Source of the DNA: Macrobrachium rosenbergii
Taxonomy: Eukaryota; Arthropoda; Malacostraca; Decapoda; Palaemonidae
Assembly (NCBI RefSeq): GCF_040412425.1
Contig: NC_089763.1
Coordinates: 50,272,587-50,336,586, forward strand
Length of the DNA stretch: 64,000 nt
Direction of reading: 5' to 3'
Shown one piece after another: positions 60,601 to 64,000 of this stretch. A program made the position numbers and the translations under genes. A model generated the notes under the pieces. That model saw only the letters and a program-made list of their open reading frames with translations, was not told where the DNA came from and did no database searches. Positions within the stretch are counted from its first letter, which is position 1, and each line of letters begins with the position of its first letter.

Positions 60601-62538
60601 GCGGTTTCTGGGTGGTTGCTTTCCGTGAAGGGGGTACTGATGGGGTAGCTGCACCCTCTGGTGGTAAGGTAGAAGCTGCAGGTGTCAAAGAGGTACGCTA
60701 GGGCTTCCTGTGGTCGCTTACTGTACAAGGCAGCTAGCATTTGCAGAAAGGCGCTGTAGTGGTCTGCTTCCTGTTGCCTGCAAATTTCATCCTCCTCTCT
60801 CTATCATTGGAACCTTAATTCTTCCTGTTTTCTTTATGTCTCCTCTCCTCCTCTTGTCTGATCCTGGCATGATCCCGATCCGTGATTTCTCCAGGTATTG
60901 TGTGAGAGAAAGGAAATCACCTGATTGGGGTATCGTCGTCTGGGGATGGAGAGTGGGTGGGGACTGTGGATGGTAGAAAAGGTCTTGTGAATGCTAGACG
61001 AGTGGGGTGTTGTCACATGCGTCTTGAGGCATGGAGAGTCCATTGTGAAAAATGTTCTGTTTTCCCCACACAGGCTTTAAAAGGTACAGTATCAGTATTT
61101 TGAGTGCAGTGCATGAAATACTGGCAATAGTTGGCTCATTAGCACCATCATACACTGCACATACCAGTAAAAAAAATCCATTGCAGAGAGATAGAGACAG
61201 AGAGAGAAGCAGGTAACTGGTAACTGTTGGTGTATGGTCCTCTGTTGGTTTTCTTCTGGTTTGCTGTAAGTCTCCTGTATCTTCACTTGCTTCTTGGAAC
61301 TTTCTCCTGTAATACCTTACTGCACCATGTTGGTTGGGATCAGACGTGAAACGAGCTCATCTAAAATGTAGATTCTTTATTAGGTAAGGTTACAATGTGA
61401 CAAGGCAATGCATGTGAGCAACCAAACTAGGAGAGGGGAAGCAGCGTACTGCTGGGCATTGGATTTGAATGTGTTTGATTACCACTTATCAATATGCAAT
61501 GTTATATACATGGGAGGTGAGAATAAATTATACAATGACAAATACGTGTTACATATAGATTAATAATATCTACAGTTCCCCTCGTCCTGAATGTGCTGTT
61601 TGTTCTTGTCAGTGGGAGTGTTATGTAAAGGTAATGAAACATGAAAAAGCTCTCTCATCAAGGTGTGCCCCATGCCGGAAGTGACATTATATCCTTCCAA
61701 AAGTTTACTTCCCCAGTAATCATTCCCCTTAACCACTCCCAAAGTGCACCTTCTCCTGGCAGGGCTAACCCTCTGTTCATAAACCCATTCCTCCCTCTCT
61801 CTGATGAGGAAGTAACTTACCTCATCCATGCTGCTTCGTTTCCTTGGTTTTCTCACACTGATTTTGCAGCCAGAAAGACTAAAGGCAGTGTCGGTTGATA
61901 AGGCTGGCCATCCCCTCTCCCCCATCTTCACCTGGATACCCTCCTTGTTAGCCCATACACAGCCAGCCCAGAGCATGCGCCAAAGGACAGTCCATGTATA
62001 AAAGGCTCTGGTTTGTATACCTAGGGAAAATAAATTGCTTAAAATATTTGGCATTTCTTAAGATTGTTCAGCATTTTGTTGATAGAAATTATATCTTGGC
62101 TTTTTCACCCTTGTCATTTCAGGCTGTACATTGTGTAAGCTATAAATGTATTCATGACCATCAGCTATATTAATTCCATAGTCTTAACCAGAATGTAGAG
62201 AAAAACACAAGCTTGATAAATTTGCATTACACTGAAAGTAACCATAATAACTTCATGTTTAATGGTTTAATTGAATTTTACAGATTTGGGAGGCCTGAAT
62301 ATTGAAACATTTTTCTATTTTTTCACTAGAAAATATCTCTGTTAACTCTTAATCATGGTTGCAGATTGAGATGTTCTTAATGGGACATACTTTGGGAGTA
62401 ACACTGCAAGTAGTTCGTCCAGCAAGCTATGGCAAGGATGACTTCATTTGCTACTATCCAGATGCCAACATTGGTGTTTGGCCAGAAGTGACTCTTGTGG
62501 CCGAAGATGATCGACACTATAATGTTCTCGTCAAGTGA
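22551..62538 (+). CDS. OTULIN: Membrane-anchored OTULIN-like linear-ubiquitin deubiquitinase, 15 exons, 5' end missing
   Basis: Joined exons: 22551-22768, 29785-29940, 30412-30531, 31443-31543, 31952-32129, 32686-32774, 36228-36945, 37384-37505, 37816-37863, 38346-38549, 49012-49227, 50846-51131, 52123-52392, 52580-52843, 62365-62538. All junctions are GT-AG and every phase matches, giving 1,053 residues (numbered here from the first full codon at 22553). Residues 2-17 are a hydrophobic membrane segment followed by basic residues. About 70-790 is Ser/Asp/Glu-rich and probably disordered. About 790-1053 is a full OTULIN domain: EWHGNTPKA, then RGDNYC with catalytic Cys841, and a terminal RHYN with His1047 and Asn1049. 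The family hydrolyses Met1-linked ubiquitin chains and restrains NF-kB-type immune signalling. Human OTULIN (352 aa) is soluble and much shorter; its paralog OTULINL is membrane-bound but catalytically dead. This protein has both the membrane segment and the active-site residues. The start codon lies in an upstream exon not identified. Domain identity is firm; membrane topology is inferred. Confidence 0.85.
23137..23218. repeat. (AT)n microsatellite
   Basis: AT run with one AATAAT break. Confidence 0.95.
23604..23680 (-). repeat. tRNA-derived (SINE-like) fragment
   Basis: The minus strand contains GCAGGATTGAATCCTGC, a perfect 5-bp stem with a 7-nt loop like a tRNA T-arm and B box. Before it is a stretch (TAGGCAACGTGACC...TTCTGATATACCGAATGC) placed like an A box and anticodon arm. 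It is not a good intact tRNA. Confidence 0.35.
24943..25003 (+). repeat. 21-bp tandem repeat, about 2.8 copies
   Basis: ACTGTTTTGCTATTAATTGA is repeated in intron 1. Confidence 0.85.
25825..26061 (-). repeat. Dispersed decapod-type repeat
   Basis: The plus strand reads CTGAATGACCTCATAGGTCC followed by CAGCGCTTGGCCTTTGGCCT near the right end. I recall this conserved core from many decapod sequences, but cannot check it. No coding capacity. Confidence 0.45.
26261..26337. repeat. (AT)n(GA)n microsatellite
   Basis: About 40 bp AT followed by about 37 bp GA with one GATAA break. Confidence 0.95.
26391..26440 (+). repeat. Short repeat shared with 27712-27750
   Basis: AGCCTTGTGCTGGCACGGGC followed by TCTTG is nearly repeated at about 27716 (AGCCTTGTGCTGGTACGGCC). 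Both lie 50-60 bp after a (GA)n or (CT)n array, which suggests copies of one dispersed repeat. Confidence 0.45.
27573..27662. repeat. (CT)n microsatellite
   Basis: Perfect 90-bp run in intron 1. Confidence 0.95.
28384..28409. repeat. (TTA)n microsatellite
   Basis: Short run; the last microsatellite of any note in the window apart from the poly-T at 50377-50398. Confidence 0.9.
28733..28938 (+). repeat. Degenerate 37-40-bp repeat
   Basis: CATTTTTGACAGTCATGATT with TTTTGATCTC-like sequence occurs at 28830, 28867 and about 28907, with a more diverged copy at about 28733. Confidence 0.6.
29785..29940 (+). CDS. OTULIN: OTULIN-like exon 2: Ser/acidic linker
   Basis: Acceptor TTTCCTCCACAG at 29784, donor GTAAGT at 29941; 52 codons, phase 0 at both ends, so skipping it would keep the frame. 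The peptide is Ser-, Asp- and Glu-rich (for example EDVSLVSSIDVSEAS) with no recognised domain. The codon use and lack of stops in one frame, together with both splice sites, support it as coding. Confidence 0.75.
30412..30531 (+). CDS. OTULIN: OTULIN-like exon 3: acidic stretch then basic cluster
   Basis: Acceptor CTCTTCAG at 30411, donor GTACTT at 30532; 40 codons, symmetric phase 0. An acidic segment (PTDEDSDAELF) is followed by a basic cluster KRKHK at residues 152-156, which could be a nuclear-import or membrane-proximal binding patch. No domain is recognised. Confidence 0.75.
31443..31543 (+). CDS. OTULIN: OTULIN-like exon 4: linker
   Basis: Acceptor TTCTTGTTTCAG at 31442, donor GTAGGC at 31544; 101 nt, entering in phase 0 and leaving in phase 2 (split codon AG|G, Arg). 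Ser/Gln/Asn-rich with a basic GGRKIR segment. Confidence 0.7.
31634..31725 (+). repeat. Tandem duplication, about 47 bp x 2
   Basis: CTTATAATTTCTGCTGTAAG with TATGTGTAGTTATTTTCTTT occurs twice in succession in intron 4. Confidence 0.85.
31952..32129 (+). CDS. OTULIN: OTULIN-like exon 5: Ser/Pro-rich linker
   Basis: Acceptor CCTTTCCTAG at 31951, donor GTAAGT at 32130; 178 nt, phase 2 in and phase 0 out. The peptide is rich in Ser, Pro and Thr (SSESSPVHRSSCPPCPAPW) and ends in the acidic SETPDSEDL. Likely disordered and phosphorylated. Confidence 0.75.
32686..32774 (+). CDS. OTULIN: OTULIN-like exon 6: basic linker
   Basis: Acceptor AAAATTATTGCAG at 32685, donor GTATGT at 32775; 89 nt, phase 0 in and phase 2 out (AG|A, Arg). 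It begins AEKKKRLQR (residues 258-266), a second lysine/arginine cluster that could be a nuclear-localisation-type signal, followed by a Ser/Pro and an acidic stretch. Confidence 0.75.
34655..35702. mobile_element. Tigger/pogo-like MITE cluster
   Basis: The clearest copy is 35252-35563. It starts CAGTGAACCCCCCGTATTTG and ends ATACAGGGGGTTTACTG (inverted), and is flanked by TA on both sides, as in the Tc1/mariner superfamily. The ends resemble Tigger-type termini (CAGTxxxCCCCCC..., with CGCGAATAGG...AAATCCG inside). A second right half follows directly (35564-35702, ending GGGGAGTTTACT). A diverged left end lies at 34655 (AGTAAACCCTCCGTATTTGC), and an extra copy of the middle part lies at 35197-35250. 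Confidence 0.7.
36125..36196 (+). repeat. Tandem duplication, 36 bp x 2, next to the exon 7 acceptor
   Basis: TTTGTATTTTCARATATRTT followed by ATNGAAGGATGAAAT is duplicated 30-100 bp upstream of the acceptor at 36227. Each copy has a T-rich stretch; the first includes a decoy TTTTCAG. Confidence 0.8.
36228..36945 (+). CDS. OTULIN: OTULIN-like exon 7: long Ser-rich exon with twin motif and short coiled coil
   Basis: Acceptor CTCTCTTACAG at 36227, donor GTACAT at 36946; 718 nt, phase 2 in and phase 0 out, encoding residues 288-526. It holds a duplicated motif, RDNSIASNMSD (322-332) and REDSVCSNISD (347-357), each starting with an R-x-x-S kinase-like site. Further on, the Asp/Glu/Leu/Met-rich segment NDIEHELDDLKSSMLEMDEE could form a short coiled coil. 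The rest is Ser/Glu/Gly-rich. No named domain is seen. The long single open frame makes this the best supported of the linker exons. Confidence 0.85.
37047..37135 (+). repeat. Tandem duplication, about 51 bp x 2
   Basis: CTGTTATTATTGTTA-CTGTTA followed by TTATTAACTA occurs twice in intron 7. Confidence 0.7.
37384..37505 (+). CDS. OTULIN: OTULIN-like exon 8: acidic linker
   Basis: Acceptor TTCCATACAG at 37383, donor GTGTGT at 37506; 122 nt, phase 0 in and phase 2 out (AG|C, Ser). Strongly acidic, with runs such as YAEEDTAATRDDPNDDVF. Confidence 0.75.
37816..37863 (+). CDS. OTULIN: OTULIN-like exon 9: 48-nt mini-exon
   Basis: Acceptor TTCTTACATGCAG at 37815, donor GTGAGC at 37864. Phase 2 at both ends, so inclusion or skipping keeps the frame. 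It encodes FAELEGYEEYKVVCS plus two split codons. Support comes from the strong splice sites and the exact phase fit with its neighbours. Confidence 0.6.
38346..38549 (+). CDS. OTULIN: OTULIN-like exon 10: linker, with optional read-through
   Basis: A poly-T tract and TTGTACAG acceptor at 38345; donor AG|GTATGC at 38550. It is 204 nt with phase 2 at both ends. It encodes an acidic LDLEEELL segment and a Ser/Thr-rich stretch. If the donor is not used, the frame stays open to 38874. Confidence 0.75.
38550..38874 (+). CDS. Possible alternative terminal extension of exon 10 (isoform lacking the protease domain)
   Basis: After the exon 10 donor, the same frame runs 107 more codons to a TGA at 38872-38874. 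The peptide looks like real coding sequence: it holds two related WQP segments (APWQPYPKV and ASWQPLMKS) and ends in an acidic, Ser-rich tail like the rest of the linker. Use of this form would make a membrane-anchored protein of about 757 residues without the OTULIN domain. AATAAA hexamers lie about 1 kb downstream (39891, 39931). Alternatively this is simply intron that happens to be open, or former coding sequence. Confidence 0.45.
38875..49011 (+). other. Large intron 10 of OTULIN-like gene (10.5 kb from donor 38550)
   Basis: About 10 kb of AT-rich sequence without microsatellite arrays, long open frames or recognisable transposon proteins. A 76-codon open stretch at 38941-39168 begins next to a near-copy of the sequence around the alternative stop. 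No feature of known type is seen in 39,200-48,990. Confidence 0.6.
49012..49227 (+). CDS. OTULIN: OTULIN-like exon 11: Ser/Trp-containing linker
   Basis: Acceptor CTGGCTTACAG at 49011, donor GTGAGC at 49228; 216 nt, phase 2 at both ends (AG|C in, AA|G out). The peptide is Ser-, Gly- and Glu-rich with aromatic residues (WSSWDRRLGPGEF, VRRYWSSEESGYMEGL). GC content is higher than in the surrounding intron. Confidence 0.8.
49360..49599 (+). repeat. 65-bp tandem repeat, 3.7 copies
   Basis: Units start GAGGAAAGCTTATG at 49360, 49425 and 49490, with a partial fourth at 49555. It begins 133 bp after the donor of OTULIN-like exon 11. Confidence 0.9.
50846..51131 (+). CDS. OTULIN: OTULIN-like exon 12: linker end and start of OTULIN domain
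   Basis: Acceptor TCTGATTTCAG at 50845, donor GTAATT at 51132; 286 nt, phase 2 in and phase 0 out. The first part is Asn/Ser-rich. The last 30 residues (IGQKIKIIEYAETEWHGN followed by TPKAQIIRQ) match the start of the OTULIN catalytic domain, including the conserved Trp of the EW(K/R/H)GN segment. Confidence 0.88.
52123..52392 (+). CDS. OTULIN: OTULIN-like exon 13: catalytic Cys
   Basis: Acceptor TTGTACTTAAAG at 52122, donor GTAAGC at 52393; 90 codons, phase 0 at both ends. It carries LRRVRGDNYCGIRAALYQ, the family's oxyanion and nucleophile segment; the catalytic Cys codon is TGT at 52189-52191. The helical region after it (LPNGHATHTRLATELKQG, then GFWECLDSL) fits the OTULIN fold. This is the strongest family signature in the window. 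Confidence 0.95.
52580..52843 (+). CDS. OTULIN: OTULIN-like exon 14: middle of catalytic domain
   Basis: Acceptor TTATTTAAAG at 52579, donor GTATGT at 52844; 88 codons, phase 0 at both ends. Segments such as LCEAVKLHMLAAALDLH and PLFAMIMFARHSSLTPRDLL correspond to the core helices of the OTULIN domain. The intron before it is only 187 bp, while the one after it is 9.5 kb and carries a retroelement. Confidence 0.92.
56017..56294 (-). repeat. 3' LTR of the Ty3/gypsy element
   Basis: Begins (plus strand) TGTTGGTTGGGATGAG and ends GTATCTACA. It aligns along its length with 61328-61574, with a few small insertions, giving an estimated moderate divergence and hence an old insertion. The purine tract lies at 56295-56304. 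Confidence 0.8.
56318..57250 (-). pseudogene. Integrase fragments of the Ty3/gypsy element
   Basis: The minus strand reads GGPQFTSCEF, WGVHHLVTSPHYSQSSGQAK, then LLELWNTPNFTGHSPAQILY and, in another frame, YNQHARPLPSLEVGQSVRI, which are integrase core and C-terminal blocks. In the last core motif a Lys (QAKA, about 56,870) stands where the family has the catalytic Glu, so this copy is dead even apart from the frameshifts. Confidence 0.75.
57730..58135 (-). mobile_element. Tc1/mariner-type transposase fragment inside the Ty3/gypsy element
   Basis: On the minus strand, in shifting frames: VTVKHPAYG (about 58,110-58,130), FLRNL/KEFNI-like sequence (about 58,030) and DSPDLNPIENCWAHE (about 57,955-57,995). 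SPDLNPIEN is the signature near the end of the DDE domain of Tc1-like transposases. There are internal stops and I cannot define terminal inverted repeats. It lies between the integrase and RT parts of the host element. Confidence 0.65.
58619..59368 (-). pseudogene. Reverse transcriptase fragments of the Ty3/gypsy element
   Basis: 59368-59069 gives ELEFMVDQGIIKPTGDKPSH followed by WCHLLVVVPKDKGI, the N-terminal RT block. 58927-58619 gives EEDQKLTTFITPYGQF, GPMQFAATGGAYCLRGD and VKVVDD, the central RT blocks with the Asp-Asp pair. The intervening part is degraded. A roughly 30-bp segment near 58,563 is repeated near 58,144, with partial similarity beyond it, so there has been a local duplication. 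Confidence 0.8.
59516..60143 (-). pseudogene. Nucleocapsid zinc knuckles and aspartic protease fragment
   Basis: Minus-strand translation shows a CCHC-like block CSNCTHKGHWAKA (last Cys missing) and CRHCNQHGHYDKCC. Then, in a second frame, MLPDTGANVSVMG appears: the Asp-Thr-Gly active site of a retroviral-type aspartic protease. The change of frame between the blocks and the lost Cys show inactivation. Confidence 0.75.
60244..60740 (-). pseudogene. gag capsid-like fragment
   Basis: Two overlapping minus-strand frames. The better one (60528-60244) includes RRRELLTYKQLEEESCSDFY and IRLKNIAEEVDVC, a pattern seen in Ty3/gypsy capsid regions (LxxxKQxxxES-xxFYxRL). Upstream sequence is frameshifted. 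Confidence 0.5.
61328..61574 (-). repeat. 5' LTR of the Ty3/gypsy element
   Basis: Begins (plus strand) TGTTGGTTGGGATCAGACG and ends ATATCTACA. The primer-binding site is at about 61306-61327. It is about 30 bp shorter than the other LTR because of small deletions. Confidence 0.8.
62365..62538 (+). CDS. OTULIN: OTULIN-like terminal exon 15: catalytic His and Asn
   Basis: Acceptor CATGGTTGCAG at 62364; 57 codons and TGA at 62536-62538. It begins IEMFLMGHTLGVTLQVVRP and ends in DDRHYNVLVK. His (CAC, 62515-62517) and Asn two residues later are the catalytic pair equivalent to H339 and N341 of human OTULIN. The protein stops four residues after the Asn and lacks the longer tail with a C-terminal ETSL PDZ ligand known from the human protein. 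The stop codon lies inside a donor-like AA|GTGAGA. Confidence 0.93.
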   Translation: MEMFLMGHTLGVTLQVVRPASYGKDDFICYYPDANIGVWPEVTLVAEDDRHYNVLVK

Positions 62539-62686
62539 GAAGTAAGAAATCAAATTATTTACCGTTCTGAGGTTAAGTGACAGTGTTTAACAAAGATAAC
62601 AACAAAGTTTGTTTCCAGCATATATAAGAATATATAGCTAAATATTTTTGTCTGATAAACGTTATAAAAATTAATGTTGATTTCAG

Positions 62687-62708
62687 GAAAGAAACTCAGA
62701 TTCTGTGA
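62687..62708 (+). other. Possible alternative C-terminal exon
   Basis: A donor-like AA|GTGAGA at 62535 overlaps the stop codon, and a TTGATTTCAG acceptor ends at 62686. Splicing out these 152 nt would be phase 2, as in six other introns of this gene. It would replace the terminal Lys and stop with KKETQIL and a new stop at 62706-62708. Speculative; the polypyrimidine tract is weak. Confidence 0.2.
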
Positions 62709-63485
62709 AGGGAAACAACTAGTCAGTGGTGCTGATAAATTTTTATCATTGACACTTTCAAGTATTGCATTTACAAATGGTACTGCGAGTATCATAAAGA
62801 AGACTGATCTCAGATTTGATGTACTCCCTGCAAAGGCAGCTGGGCAAGAAACCAATACCAAGAATGATAAAAGGAACTAGCATTGAAGAGTTGAAAATTT
62901 AACTTGTACACATAATTTTCCTATTCATTTTCATCAGAGCACAATTTTGTGTACTGTATTGAAGTTACTGTACTATTTATTGGTTTTTTAATTTCATGCA
63001 TTTAAATTGGGTTTACAAAATGAAATTAGAGATTCCCTTGGTATTCATTGATGTTAGTTTTTATGCTGACTTTTTAATCAATATGCCATTAGTAAAAAGA
63101 ATATAATAATCAGTTCTGATACAATCAAAATACAAGAATATATGTGGACATAAATTCAGCACTTTCATTGTGGTTTACAGGACAAATATATGCAATAGTA
63201 ATGGGAATGGTGCAAATATCCATTCCATTTTAGAGTGGTGCATGCTGGATCTGGACTCAGCTCAAGAGAAATGCTGTATGTATATTGCGTGTGATTCATG
63301 GGTGCATGTAGGATATGATGTATATAGTGTTTTTGTTAGCATATCTCAGTTTGTTTAGAAATTGTGTAAATATATATTGTATATAACCATTATCTGTTGG
63401 ATAACTGAATATGTAAATTTAGAAATCTAAATAGTTTTGGTTTCATTGAATATAATTTGCCTGTATTATATGCTATGTATCATCA

Positions 63486-63491
63486 AATAAA
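63486..63491 (+). promoter_or_regulatory. Candidate polyadenylation signal AATAAA
   Basis: AATAAA about 950 nt after the OTULIN-like stop codon, followed by a GT-rich AAGGTGTTGATTTT stretch. It is a canonical hexamer but such hexamers are frequent in AT-rich DNA. Confidence 0.35.
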
Positions 63492-64000
63492 AAGCAAGGT
63501 GTTGATTTTCATAATAATAGGCAATAACCTTATTTTAGATGTTTATATAGATGATTCCAGCAGGAAAAATAATAATGACAACACAAACTGCCAATCAGCA
63601 GTATCACAAAGGACTCGCCTTTTGATTCTCATCGTTTGACGTATGCCTATGTCTTACATCTCTGGGATTCTTTTCAATAACCATTTTTGGTTATTTGCAG
63701 CATCAGATGTTGATTTGCATGTATATAAGAATGAATTGCTGAAGAAAGTGTAATAATTGCATTTCAAAATTTGATGCTCAAATGATGGAAATTGTTTCAT
63801 AGAACTCTTTCAAAGCATGTAGACCCAGATGCTCAGTCTGGATTTTGGTTATGATGCGTGGGCAGTACAATATGGTGGTTGAAACAATATAATCGGTTGT
63901 CTTCCATATGTTTAAAGCATCTATTATGTCTCAAGTCCACTGTGTTCATAATTCTGCACTCTAACATTAACTTTTTTTATATGTTATCTGTTTCTACTAA

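Larger units (their letters stand above)
56017..61574 (-). mobile_element. Ty3/gypsy LTR retrotransposon, antisense, inactivated
   Basis: Two similar LTRs (56017-56294 and 61328-61574, TG...CA) flank 5.0 kb with gag, zinc-knuckle, protease, RT and integrase fragments in order on the minus strand. Next to the right LTR, the minus strand reads TGGTGCAGTAAGGTATTACA, starting with TGG as a tRNA primer-binding site should. Next to the left LTR, the minus strand has the purine tract GAGGGGAAG. The coding region is broken in many places, and a Tc1-like fragment sits inside it. I see no matching target-site duplication. Confidence 0.85.
52844..62364 (+). other. Last intron (14) of OTULIN-like gene, 9.5 kb, with retroelement
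   Basis: Runs from GTATGT to TTGCAG and separates the exon for the core helices from the exon carrying the catalytic His and Asn. More than half (56017-61574) is an antisense Ty3/gypsy element. Flanks 52,844-56,016 and 61,575-62,364 are AT-rich to moderate GC; the stretch 55,540-55,990 is GC-richer and may be part of another old repeat. Confidence 0.75.
62539..64000 (+). other. Probable 3' UTR and downstream flank of the OTULIN-like gene
   Basis: AT-rich sequence after the stop codon with no recognised gene. A 68-codon open stretch (62674-62880) is present but has no family match that I recognise. A canonical AATAAA lies at 63486. Confidence 0.5.

Noticed and set aside
62674..62880. 68-codon open frame after the stop as a separate gene or exon
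   Set aside because: It is in a different frame from the only plausible upstream splice and matches nothing I recognise. It may be chance in the 3' UTR.

Overview
The window looks like nuclear DNA from a decapod crustacean (shrimp, prawn, crayfish or crab type; I cannot resolve further). The reasons are: very long and frequent dinucleotide and trinucleotide microsatellites; split genes with GT-AG introns of 0.2 to 10 kb; LINE, Ty3/gypsy and Tc1/mariner relics; and short dispersed repeats that, from memory, resemble ones common in decapods. There is no prokaryotic gene organisation.

Layout. Positions 1-22,550 hold no host exon I can support. They are dominated by long (AT)n, (CT)n, (GA)n, (AC)n and (AAT)n arrays, several foldback or MITE-like repeats (561-896, 6,223-6,592, 12,743-13,088, 14,961-15,165), a 32-bp minisatellite (10,416-10,787), and a decayed but nearly complete LINE (17,279-21,596). 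The LINE's ORF1 region carries a PHD-like finger and four CCCH fingers.

From 22,551 to 62,538 one plus-strand gene can be followed through 15 exons whose phases all match. It encodes at least 1,053 residues: an N-terminal membrane segment, about 700 residues of serine-rich and acidic low-complexity sequence with basic clusters, and a complete C-terminal OTULIN-type (peptidase C65-like, linear-ubiquitin) deubiquitinase domain with Cys, His and Asn catalytic residues in place. The true start exon is upstream, either unrecognised or outside the window. Exon 10 can read past its donor for another 108 codons to a stop, which would give an isoform without the protease domain.

The introns of this gene hold a Tigger/pogo-like MITE cluster (34,655-35,702), tandem repeats, and in the last intron (between the exons for the middle and the end of the catalytic domain) an antisense, inactivated Ty3/gypsy element (56,017-61,574) with a Tc1-like transposase fragment inside it. 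Microsatellites are dense before about 28.4 kb and almost absent after it, that is, across the body of the gene. The region after 62,538 is the likely 3' UTR and flank.
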